The translations under genes were made by a program, and so were the position numbers. Source: an uncultured Collinsella sp. (lineage in GTDB: Bacteria; Actinomycetota; Coriobacteriia; Coriobacteriales; Coriobacteriaceae). From it: DNA of 9,065 nucleotides. The stretch is from the NCBI GenBank assembly GCA_902464965.1, contig CABQLI010000079.1, positions 1-9,065 on the forward strand. The letters run 5' to 3'. The notes under the pieces are model-generated. The model ran no database searches and was not told the origin of the DNA. It was given only the letters and a program-made list of their open reading frames with translations. Shown here one piece after another: positions 1 through 6,512 of the stretch. Within the stretch, counting starts at the first letter, position 1. The number at the start of each line of letters is the position of its first letter.

Positions 1-265
1 TTATGCCCACCGCGCGCCCATGCCAAACCTGCGGTGGTAAACGGCGCATCGCATGCTGTATGCGACGACCATTCCCCTTCGCCGCAAAAACAGAATGAAA
101 GCTTAATATCATCCCGCTCGTGCGCCGAAGCAACTGTTTGCCCGTCGATGCGGTAAGGCATTAATGGTCTACTATTTCAATACACGCGTCTTCATGCTGT
201 ATCAATGAGAAGATCACGTATATCGCAAAGCAGTTCAAGCAACCCGGCGTCGTTCGGAGGCATCC
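1..265. other. Upstream region of the PucR-type regulator
   Basis: No convincing gene is visible here. The base composition is closer to AT-rich than in the metabolic genes. A weak sigma70-like pair can be proposed (TTGCCC at 138-143, 16-base spacer, ATTAAT at 160-165), but it matches consensus only partly. The 10-mer CATGCTGTAT occurs twice, at 52-61 and 193-202; the first copy sits inside a 5-bp inverted repeat (CGCAT/ATGCG, 50-64). A short minus-strand frame ends with a TAA at positions 3-1, but it has no separated ribosome site and does not look like a protein. The region probably holds the regulator's promoter and leader. Confidence 0.4.
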
Positions 266-1411
266 ATGATTACCGTTGCCGACATTTTGGCCTTACCGGC
301 ATTCGAGCGGATTGATTTAGTCGCACCCATCGAAGATGCCGGGGAGCACCGCGTCTACAACGTTGGTATCTTAGACTGCCCTCCTTCAATCAACGACTAC
401 AGCGCATACATGCCCGGCGAGTTCATTCTCACCAATCTTGGTTTTTGCTATGAAGACCCCGACCTATCCGACGCGTCGCTCATTGCCATGATTGAAAGGC
501 GTGTCGCAGCCATTGCCGTTAAACGTGTGTACTCGCCATGTTTTACCGATGCAGTCGCCCAAGCAAGTGTACGCATGGGCGTCCCGGTATATCTCTATTC
601 CGGCGCTTACCATGAGCGCGTCGCATTCGAGTCGCTCAACCTCTTGCAGCGCGATCTCGACGCATCCGACAAAAGCGACGCAGTCGACACGCTCCTATCG
701 GGAAAGCCAAAAGCCCAAGTAAGACAAGAGATCAACAAGTTGGCGGGCCTTACCGGATCGACGATGCGCTGCATTGCCATCTCTGCCGAAAAAGATGATC
801 GCTGCTCACTGTACGCAATTCAAGACACCCTCAACGATTTTCTGGACTCGTTTCGACAGCGACACGAGGATGTCCAAAACGCATGCGCGTTTCGCTACCA
901 CGATGCGCTGCTCGTTTTCGTCTCGTATGCCACCGATAAACAGCACGAGGGCGTCTTCTGTGACCTAGAAAATGCCATTCGAGGAGTTGGCGTCAACTAC
1001 TGCGGCATAGGCGACCTGGTGCCCCTCGGCGAGGCAGATATCTCCATTCGTCAGGCAACAATCCTTCTCAATGAAGCCCATCTGAGCGGAACGCGCAGAC
1101 TTGAGTGGTCGGATCTGTCCATGGGCGCCTTCTCCTATGCAGCGCAGACCAACCCCATGTTCGAGCGCACCGCGCAAGGTTTTCGCCACCGCATCGAAAG
1201 CTACGACACACAAAACTCTACCGAACTGGTCCAAACGGCACGTGCCTTTGTGCACTGCAGCGGCGACATCATCGACACCGCCGATCGCCTACACCAACAC
1301 CCCAACACCGTCCGATATCGGTTGCGGCGTATTCGAGCACTCCTCGACATGGGCGATTCACACGACCGCGAGCTGCTCGTATTCCTTTCCCTCACTTTCC
1401 TCAGCAGATAG
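266..1411 (+). CDS. PucR-family transcriptional regulator
   Basis: A 381-residue one-component regulator of the PucR/CdaR type. The N-terminal part (about 1-125) fits the PucR ligand-sensing domain, opening with the typical 'TVADIL.LP' segment. The middle (about 130-310) is the variable GGDEF-like linker. The C-terminus (about 325-381) is the PucR helix-turn-helix, with the diagnostic HPNTVRYRLRRI at 345-356. The ATG at 266 is well supported by CGGAGG at 255-260 with a 5-base gap. PucR proteins usually control neighbouring catabolic genes in response to nitrogenous metabolites such as purines, allantoin or amino acids. Its position directly upstream of the carbamoyltransferase operon suggests it controls that operon; this is inference. 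Its codons are clearly less C/G-biased than those of the next gene, as is common for weakly expressed regulators. No strong intrinsic terminator follows it. Confidence 0.9.
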   Translation: MITVADILALPAFERIDLVAPIEDAGEHRVYNVGILDCPPSINDYSAYMPGEFILTNLGFCYEDPDLSDASLIAMIERRVAAIAVKRVYSPCFTDAVAQASVRMGVPVYLYSGAYHERVAFESLNLLQRDLDASDKSDAVDTLLSGKPKAQVRQEINKLAGLTGSTMRCIAISAEKDDRCSLYAIQDTLNDFLDSFRQRHEDVQNACAFRYHDALLVFVSYATDKQHEGVFCDLENAIRGVGVNYCGIGDLVPLGEADISIRQATILLNEAHLSGTRRLEWSDLSMGAFSYAAQTNPMFERTAQGFRHRIESYDTQNSTELVQTARAFVHCSGDIIDTADRLHQHPNTVRYRLRRIRALLDMGDSHDRELLVFLSLTFLSR

Positions 1412-1735
1412 TGCGAGTTAACTCGAATCGTCATTTTTCACAAAACAACTCCGAATACGCTCGGACAATTGGCCTTGCAAGCCGCCAATTGCTCACGAAT
1501 AACAATTCATTTGTAAAAAATAACAAATAGACCCCCGGAAGGCTTTGAGTTGGTACCAAACACACGGCATCTGGGTGCTCCTAGACTTTGAGTCATGGTT
1601 TCGGCGTGCCGCTGCACCGGCGCCCGACTACAGGTATCGATGCCCCATCCGGGGCGAACGAAACGCCTGACCTGTCTGGAGGGGCCCACGTGCGGGGCGT
1701 CCGTCGGGGGTAGGCAAGAACCGACGAAAGGAAAC
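1412..1735. promoter_or_regulatory. Regulatory region between pucR-type gene and operon
   Basis: This 324-base gap holds no gene but much structure. There is a perfect 12-base palindrome CGAGTTAACTCG at 1414-1425; an 8-bp inverted repeat CAATTGGC/GCCAATTG at 1466-1473 and 1484-1491; an AT-rich core at about 1498-1530 containing ATTTGT/ACAAAT (1509-1514, 1523-1528); and a direct repeat CTTTGAGT at 1543-1550 and 1586-1593, spaced 43 bases. From about 1594 the composition turns GC-rich with hairpin potential. The dyads are plausible PucR operators and the AT-rich core a plausible promoter, but no clean -35/-10 pair could be chosen by eye. Confidence 0.5.
1642..1675 (+). promoter_or_regulatory. 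Foldable GC-rich leader segment before the operon
   Basis: GCCCC at 1642-1646 pairs with GGGGC at 1651-1655 around a 4-base loop. An overlapping alternative pairs GGCG at 1653-1656 with CGCC at 1664-1667, so the two hairpins exclude each other. Outside them, ACAGGT (1630-1635) can pair with ACCTGT (1670-1675). This could be an attenuator-like leader of the carbamoyltransferase mRNA, but no known riboswitch class was recognised and GC-rich DNA folds easily by chance. Confidence 0.25.
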
Positions 1736-2758
1736 ATGACTATGACTGATTCGGTTTTCCAGGGTCGCCACCTGCTCTCCACGAGGGACTACACCAGGGA
1801 CGAGCTCATGTGGCTCATCGGCTTCGCCGAGCACCTCAAGGACCTCAAGAAGCAGAACGTCCCGCACCGCTACCTCGAGGGCAAGAACGTCGCGCTGCTC
1901 TTCGAGAAGACCTCCACCCGCACCCGCGCAGCCTTCACCACCGCCTGCATCGACCTGGGCGCCCACCCCGAGTACCTGGGCAAGGGCGACATCCAGCTGG
2001 GCAAGAAGGAGACGGTCCTCGACACCGCCAAGGTGCTCGGCTCCATGTTCGACGCCATCGAGTTCCGCGGCTTCAAGCAGGAGCACGTCGAGCAGCTCGC
2101 CGAGCACTCCGGCGTGCCCGTCTGGAACGGCCTCACTGACCGCGAGCACCCCACGCAGATGCTCGCCGACTTCATGACCATCAAGGAGCACTTCGGCAGG
2201 CTCGAGGGCCTCACGCTCGCCTACTGCGGCCAGGGTCGCAACAACGTCCAGAACTCCCTGATGATCACCTCCGCCATCCTCGGTGTGAACTACGTCAACG
2301 CCACCCCCAAGGAGCTCGAGCCCGACCCCGAGATCGTCGCCCTCGCGCAGAAGTTCGCCGCCGAGTCCGGCGCGACCATCCGCGTCACCAACGACCCCGT
2401 GGACGCCGTCCGCGGCGCCGACGCCGTCTACACCAACGTCTGGGCGGCCATGGGCGAGGAGTCCCAGTTCGCCGAGCGCGTCCGCCTGATGTCCCCGTTC
2501 CAGGTCAACGCCGAGCTCGTCTCCCACATCGAGAACCCCGACTGGATCTTCCTGCACTGCCTCCCGGCCTTCCACAACGCCGAGACCGAGTACGCCGCCA
2601 AGATCAAGGAGGAGCACGGCATCGAGGCCATGGAGTGCACCGACGACGTGATCTACAGCGAGCACTCCCGCTGCTTCGAGGAGGCCGAGAACCGCATGCA
2701 CACCATCAAGGCCATCATGGCCGCGACCCTCGGCAACCTCTACATCCCGCGCGTCTAA
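1736..2758 (+). CDS. argF: Ornithine carbamoyltransferase-family enzyme, atypical site
   Basis: A 340-residue cytoplasmic transcarbamylase. In catabolic use the family splits a ureido compound (citrulline) with phosphate into an amine (ornithine) and carbamoyl phosphate. Carbamoyl-phosphate motifs are intact: STRTR at 60-64, HPTQ at 138-141, HCLP at 274-277, and the C-terminal ENRMHTIKA from 318. RNN (168-170), which holds the substrate carboxylate, is kept. The usual TDVWVSMGE reads TNVWAAMGE (233-241), so the Asp and Ser that contact the alpha-amino group in known OTCs are Asn234 and Ala238; GD.RNN reads GQGRNN and AFHD reads AFHN. Substrate may therefore differ from ornithine. GAAAGG ends 4 bases before ATG 1736; ATG 1742 is also possible with a 10-base gap. 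Nearly every codon ends in C or G, suggesting high expression. It is first gene of the operon. The family is certain; the substrate is not. Confidence 0.93.
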   Translation: MTMTDSVFQGRHLLSTRDYTRDELMWLIGFAEHLKDLKKQNVPHRYLEGKNVALLFEKTSTRTRAAFTTACIDLGAHPEYLGKGDIQLGKKETVLDTAKVLGSMFDAIEFRGFKQEHVEQLAEHSGVPVWNGLTDREHPTQMLADFMTIKEHFGRLEGLTLAYCGQGRNNVQNSLMITSAILGVNYVNATPKELEPDPEIVALAQKFAAESGATIRVTNDPVDAVRGADAVYTNVWAAMGEESQFAERVRLMSPFQVNAELVSHIENPDWIFLHCLPAFHNAETEYAAKIKEEHGIEAMECTDDVIYSEHSRCFEEAENRMHTIKAIMAATLGNLYIPRV

Positions 2759-2779
2759 CCGCGCCACGGACCGACCGCA

Positions 2780-2809
2780 CGCCGCGGCCCGCCCCTCCGG
2801 GCCGCGGCG
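2780..2809 (+). other. GC-rich intercistronic hairpin, first junction
   Basis: A perfect 11-bp stem (CGCCGCGGCCC at 2780-2790, complement at 2799-2809) closes an 8-base loop GCCCCTCC. No T-tract follows, so it is not a canonical terminator; the next gene's ribosome site (AAGGAAA, about 2818-2824) lies shortly after. It could protect the upstream mRNA 3' end or tune the ratio of enzyme to transporter. Confidence 0.6.
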
Positions 2810-2830
2810 CCTCACGTAAGGAAATACACC

Positions 2831-4348
2831 ATGGCTGAAGAAATCAAGGAAAAGCCGGCGAGGAAGATATTCCAGATGCCGAACACCTATGTGATCCTGT
2901 TCGCCGTCATCGCCTTCATCGCCCTCCTGACCTGGTTCGTCCCCGGCGGAGCCTACGAGCTCTCCGAGGGCGGCGACGCCATCGCCGGCACCTACCACGT
3001 GGTCGAGAGCAACCCCCAGGGCCTCTGGGACATCTTCATGGCCCCCATCACCGGCATGCTCGGCGGTGGCACGGTCTCCGGCGCCATTTCGATCTCCCTC
3101 ACCATCATGCTGTTCGGCAGCTTACTCGAGATGATGGATCGCACCTGCGCGCTCAAGACGGCCATCAAGCGCATCACTATCGCCAATCAGAACAACATGC
3201 ATGCGCTGATCGCCATCCTCGTTATCCTGATGGCGTTCTTCGGTACGCTCGAAGGCGCCTATGAGGAAGGCATCGTCTACTTCCTGATGTTCGTGCCCGT
3301 CATCCTGGCCCTCGGCCTCGATACGGTCACCGCGATCATGATCGTCGTCCTCGGCACCCAGATCGGCTGCCTCTCGTCGATCATTAACCCGTTCTCCACG
3401 GGCATCGCATCGGGTATCGCCGGCATCTCCCCTGGCGAGGGCATGATTCCCCGCATCGCGATGTTCGTCATCTTCACCGGCCTCGTCATCCTCCTGATCT
3501 GCCGCTACGCCGACAAGATCAAGGCGCATCCCGAGAAGTCCATCCAGTTCTTCCGGCGCGAGCAGGACCTCAAGGAGTTCCCCGCCGCCGACGACGAGGA
3601 CCTCACCCTCACCGGTCGCCAGAAGGGCGCGCTCGCACTGTTCGTACTTACCTTCGTCTTTATGATCGTCGGTCTGACCCCCTGGACCTCCCTCAACCCC
3701 GAGTGGACGTTCTTCGAGGACTTCGTCGCATGGGTCGCCGCAACCCCGGGCCTGCGCAACGTCCTGGGCACCGACATCACCGCCTTCGGAAACTGGTATT
3801 TCCCCGAGCTCTCGATGATCACCCTGATCATGGTCATCCTCATCGGCGTAGTCATGCACTATGATGCCGACACTATCATCGATACGATTCTCAAGGGCGC
3901 CTCCGGCCTGGTCTCCACCGCCTTCGTCGTGCCGCTGGCACGCGGCATCCAGGTCGTCATGGACAACGGCCAGATCACCCCGTCCATCCTCAACATGTGC
4001 GAGAACGCGCTGGCCTCCCTGCCGCCCTTCGCCTTCGTCGTCGTCGCCCTGGTCTGCTACTTCCTCATCGCCTGCCTGATCCCCAGCTCCACCGGCCTCG
4101 CCGCCGCCACCATGGGCATCATGGGCACGCTGTCCACCTTCGCCGGCGTCGACGTCTACATCATGGTCATCATCTACCTCATGGCGCTCGGCCTGGCCAA
4201 GATGATCACCCCGTGCTCCATCGTCGTCATGACGTGCACGGCCGCGGCGCACATGAGCTACGGCGACTGGGTCAAGAAGATCGCCCCCATCGTCGCCGTC
4301 CTGTTCGCCGCCTGCTGCGCCTTCCTCTGCGTCCTCGTGATGCTCTAG
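2831..4348 (+). CDS. YfcC/DcuC-family membrane transporter (operon copy)
   Basis: A 505-residue polytopic inner-membrane protein of the YfcC family (C4-dicarboxylate anaerobic carrier superfamily). Some relatives, such as streptococcal and Borrelia ArcD, exchange arginine for ornithine. The two re-entrant-type motifs of the inverted repeat are visible, NPFSTG at 186-191 and IPSSTG at 417-422, along with a paired-acid segment AYEEG at 143-147 and a charged cytoplasmic loop at about 226-266. The remainder is mostly hydrophobic helices, and there is no cleavable signal peptide. ATG 2831 is preceded by TAAGGAAA. It lies 72 bases after the carbamoyltransferase and before the guanidine hydrolase, so antiport of that pathway's substrate and product is the natural inference. 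Its acidic segment reads YEEGIVY, unlike the YGMLEESVPFY form of the second carrier in this window, hinting at a different substrate. Family assignment is secure; the cargo is inferred. Confidence 0.9.
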   Translation: MAEEIKEKPARKIFQMPNTYVILFAVIAFIALLTWFVPGGAYELSEGGDAIAGTYHVVESNPQGLWDIFMAPITGMLGGGTVSGAISISLTIMLFGSLLEMMDRTCALKTAIKRITIANQNNMHALIAILVILMAFFGTLEGAYEEGIVYFLMFVPVILALGLDTVTAIMIVVLGTQIGCLSSIINPFSTGIASGIAGISPGEGMIPRIAMFVIFTGLVILLICRYADKIKAHPEKSIQFFRREQDLKEFPAADDEDLTLTGRQKGALALFVLTFVFMIVGLTPWTSLNPEWTFFEDFVAWVAATPGLRNVLGTDITAFGNWYFPELSMITLIMVILIGVVMHYDADTIIDTILKGASGLVSTAFVVPLARGIQVVMDNGQITPSILNMCENALASLPPFAFVVVALVCYFLIACLIPSSTGLAAATMGIMGTLSTFAGVDVYIMVIIYLMALGLAKMITPCSIVVMTCTAAAHMSYGDWVKKIAPIVAVLFAACCAFLCVLVML

Positions 4349-4378
4349 GTCTAGGCGCTACTCCCCCGCGGGAATCCT

Positions 4379-4417
4379 CGCGCGGCGGGCAAGCCCCTCC
4401 GTTTTTCCCGCCGCGCG
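4379..4417 (+). other. GC-rich intercistronic hairpin, second junction
   Basis: A perfect 11-bp stem (CGCGCGGCGGG at 4379-4389, complement at 4407-4417) closes a 17-base loop that ends in five Ts and contains GCCCCTCC, the same 8-mer as the loop of the hairpin at 2780-2809. The T-run lies before the right arm, so it does not act as a terminator tail on this strand. A smaller ACCTA/TAGGT hairpin (4424-4440) follows, just before the next ribosome site. Confidence 0.55.
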
Positions 4418-4460
4418 CATTCCACCTAAGGTATGTAGGTCTTAAAGAAAGGAACCTGCC

Positions 4461-5318
4461 ATGTCTGAAGAGAAAATCTACGTCTCCAACGCCACCAATC
4501 CGCTCAAAAAGGTCATGATGTGCTCGCCGAAGTACTACACCTTCAACGGCATCAACGTCATCACCTCCGAATGGATGAAGAAGGGCGATACCGAACAGAA
4601 CGACATCATGGTCAAGGAATGGCAGATGCTCGTTGACGCCTACAAGGATAACGGCATCGAGGTCGTCGAGGTCGAGGCCAACCCCAAGTACGAGGTCATG
4701 ACCTTTGCCCGCGACTATGGTTGCATGATCAAGGAAGGCGCCGTCATGGGCCACTTCCGTCATCCGGTCCGCCAGATCGAGGCCCAGTCCTATGAGGCAA
4801 AGCTTAAGGAGATGGGTGTCCCCATCGTCGCCCGCGTTAACGCAGGTTGCATGGAGGGCGGCGACTTCTGGATGATCGATGAGCATACGCTCGCCTGGGG
4901 CATGGTCGATCGTACCGATGAACAGGGAGTCGCCAGCCTCCGCCATCAGCTCGAGAAGTTTGGCTATACCGTCGTCGGCGTTCCCTGCCCGCCCGACAAC
5001 CTGCACCTTGACATGATCTTTAACATCGTCGCTCCCCAAGTTGCGCTCGCTTGCATTGACCAGCTGCCCTATAACTTCCTGCAGATGCTCAAGCGCCGCG
5101 GCTTCGAGCTCATCCCCGTCGCCAGTGAGGATATGTACAAGCACGGCTGCAACGTCCAGTGCATCGGCAACAACAAGGTCGTTGCCATCGAGAAGAACAA
5201 GCACATCAACGACAAGATGCGCGCTCTGGGCATCGAGGTCATCGACGTGCCGCTCGACCAGATCCTGCACGCCGGCGGCGGCCCGCACTGCCTGACCCAG
5301 CCGATCGAGCGTCCGTAG
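4461..5318 (+). CDS. Arginine deiminase/DDAH-type guanidine hydrolase
   Basis: A 285-residue cytoplasmic member of the guanidine-modifying (amidinotransferase, PF02274) superfamily. The enzymes hydrolyse a guanidino carbon through a covalent Cys intermediate to give a ureido product plus ammonia or an amine. Expected catalytic positions are present in order: Asp85 in ARDY, Glu132 in MEGGD, His182 and Asp184 in LHLD, and nucleophile Cys277 in GGGPHC near the C-terminus. R104 and R151 (DRTDEQG) sit where carboxylate-binding arginines occur in DDAH. The length matches dimethylarginine dimethylaminohydrolase-type proteins (about 250-290), not classical ArcA (about 410), which carries an extra helical domain. 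AAAGAAAGGA precedes ATG 4461 with about 8 bases' gap. Its setting with a carbamoyltransferase and a carrier argues for arginine-like catabolism. Whether the substrate is arginine, a methylated arginine or another guanidino acid cannot be told from sequence alone. Confidence 0.88.
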   Translation: MSEEKIYVSNATNPLKKVMMCSPKYYTFNGINVITSEWMKKGDTEQNDIMVKEWQMLVDAYKDNGIEVVEVEANPKYEVMTFARDYGCMIKEGAVMGHFRHPVRQIEAQSYEAKLKEMGVPIVARVNAGCMEGGDFWMIDEHTLAWGMVDRTDEQGVASLRHQLEKFGYTVVGVPCPPDNLHLDMIFNIVAPQVALACIDQLPYNFLQMLKRRGFELIPVASEDMYKHGCNVQCIGNNKVVAIEKNKHINDKMRALGIEVIDVPLDQILHAGGGPHCLTQPIERP

Positions 5319-5360
5319 TCCGAACGTTTCGCCTGGACAGTATTTGTCCGAGCCTCTCAT

Positions 5361-5404
5361 GGGGCGCCGCTCCGCTGGATTCCGGCGCTGCGGCGCCCCT
5401 TTTT
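5361..5404 (+). terminator. Terminator or attenuator before the dehydrogenase
   Basis: A perfect 10-bp stem GGGGCGCCGC (5361-5370) with GCGGCGCCCC (5390-5399), a 19-base loop, and five Ts at 5400-5404 give a good intrinsic-terminator shape. Only 35 bases remain before the next ATG, leaving no room for a separate promoter downstream, so partial readthrough into the dehydrogenase gene is likely. A 5-bp CCCCT/AGGGG hairpin (5414-5426) adjoins the next ribosome site. Confidence 0.75.
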
Positions 5405-5439
5405 ACCCACAAGCCCCTCAAAGGGGAAAGGAAGCACCC

Positions 5440-6447
5440 ATGAAGATCTTGATCAGCGATTATGCCGAGAGCATGATGCCCCAGCACGACCTCGAAACCG
5501 AGACCCTCAAATCTCATCTGGGTGAGGATATCGATGTTGAGGTTTACGCGTATACCGATGAGGCACGCGAGGAGTTCTACGAGCATCTTGCCGATGCCGA
5601 CGCTCTGCTCACTGCCTTCATCAAGGTGGACAAGGAAGCGTTCGAGCACGCTCCCAACCTCAAGGTCATCGCCATCAACGCCACCGGCTATGACAACGTA
5701 GACATGGACGAGGCAACTGCGCGCGGCGTGGGCGTCTGCCCCGTCGGCGAATACTGCACCTGGGATGTCTCCGAAAGCGCCATCGCCTATATGTACGCGC
5801 TCAACAAGAACTTCAAGTTCTACATCGGTCAGATTGAGCAGGAGCACCGTTGGGATTACGCCGCGGCTCCCGAGGTGCCTCGTCTTGAAGACCAGACCCT
5901 CGGCATCTTTGGTTTTGGCAAAATCGGCAAGTGCACCGCCCGTAAAGCCAAGGGCCTTGTCAAGCGCATCATCTCCAACGACCCCTTTATCGACCAGAAC
6001 CTTTTTGGGCAAAACGGTGTCGAGCAGGCCGAGATCGACGAGGTTTTGGCCGAGGCCGACATCATTATCAATCATATGAATCTTAACGAGACGAACTATC
6101 ATTACTTTGACGCCGAGAAGTTCGCCAAGATGAAGAAAAAGCCCATCGTCATTAACCTGGGCCGTGGCCTCTGCATGGACGAACCCGCTCTTATCGAAGC
6201 TCTCGATTCTGGCCAGATTCGCGCGTTTGGCGCCGATGTTCTGTATGACGAGACGCCCGACCTGGCAAACCACCCGCTCGTTGGCCGCGACAACGTGATT
6301 ATCACGCCGCACTCTGCGTTCTATTCGTCTTCGTCGCTACGCGACCTCATGATCTTCCCGTGCAACAACATCGGACACTTCCTCAAGGGCGAAAAGGACC
6401 AGCTCTTCAAGTTGGTTAACGACGTTCCTGTCGTAAACGTGTTGTAG
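5440..6447 (+). CDS. D-isomer-specific 2-hydroxyacid dehydrogenase
   Basis: A 335-residue cytoplasmic NAD-dependent oxidoreductase that interconverts a 2-oxo acid and its D-2-hydroxy acid. The Rossmann nucleotide motif GFGKIG is at 158-163, and an acidic residue at the end of the second strand (Asp181 in SNDPF) points to NAD rather than NADP. The catalytic triad is in place: Arg242 in INLGRG, Glu271 in DVLYDE, and His291 in TPH. The substrate-side segment is ATGYDNVD (81-88). ATG 5440 follows GGGGAAAGGAAG. It is 121 bases after the guanidine hydrolase, behind a terminator-like hairpin, and probably shares its transcript by readthrough. In fermenters such enzymes often dispose of reducing equivalents on keto acids; here it might act on a keto acid from the same pathway. 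The substrate is not determined. The start and family are secure. Confidence 0.92.
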   Translation: MKILISDYAESMMPQHDLETETLKSHLGEDIDVEVYAYTDEAREEFYEHLADADALLTAFIKVDKEAFEHAPNLKVIAINATGYDNVDMDEATARGVGVCPVGEYCTWDVSESAIAYMYALNKNFKFYIGQIEQEHRWDYAAAPEVPRLEDQTLGIFGFGKIGKCTARKAKGLVKRIISNDPFIDQNLFGQNGVEQAEIDEVLAEADIIINHMNLNETNYHYFDAEKFAKMKKKPIVINLGRGLCMDEPALIEALDSGQIRAFGADVLYDETPDLANHPLVGRDNVIITPHSAFYSSSSLRDLMIFPCNNIGHFLKGEKDQLFKLVNDVPVVNVL

Positions 6448-6478
6448 GAGCTTAAACTGCTTCCAGAACACGTGGCTC

Positions 6479-6512
6479 AACGGGATGAAGGCCTATTCTT
6501 CATCCCGTTTTA
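6479..6512 (+). terminator. Intrinsic terminator ending the operon
   Basis: A perfect 12-bp stem (6479-6490 with 6498-6509; core CGGGATGAAG/CTTCATCCCG) has a 7-base loop and a run of Ts continuing to 6511. It starts 31 bases after the dehydrogenase stop. The minus-strand small reading frame ends inside its right arm (TGA at 6502-6500), as seen when converging genes share a terminator. Confidence 0.88.

Noticed and set aside
1..110. Minus-strand frame ending in TAA at the left edge
   Set aside because: Only about 33 codons, Arg-rich, no separated ribosome site, and no family resemblance.
1595..1735. In-frame upstream start for the carbamoyltransferase (ATG 1595)
   Set aside because: Would add 47 residues unlike any transcarbamylase N-terminus; GAAAGG lies just before ATG 1736, and family homology begins right after it.
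1628..2998. 456-residue minus-strand reading frame opposite the carbamoyltransferase
   Set aside because: Antisense shadow produced by the extreme third-position GC of the real gene; composition is dominated by Val, Leu, Gly and Asp repeats, with no domain and no ribosome site.
3122..4252. 376-residue minus-strand frame opposite the first transporter
   Set aside because: Asp/Glu/Gly/His-rich antisense shadow of hydrophobic codons; the plus-strand carrier is unmistakable.
4272..6312. Long minus-strand frames opposite the hydrolase and dehydrogenase
   Set aside because: They mirror well-supported plus-strand enzymes with complete catalytic motifs and have no recognisable domains.
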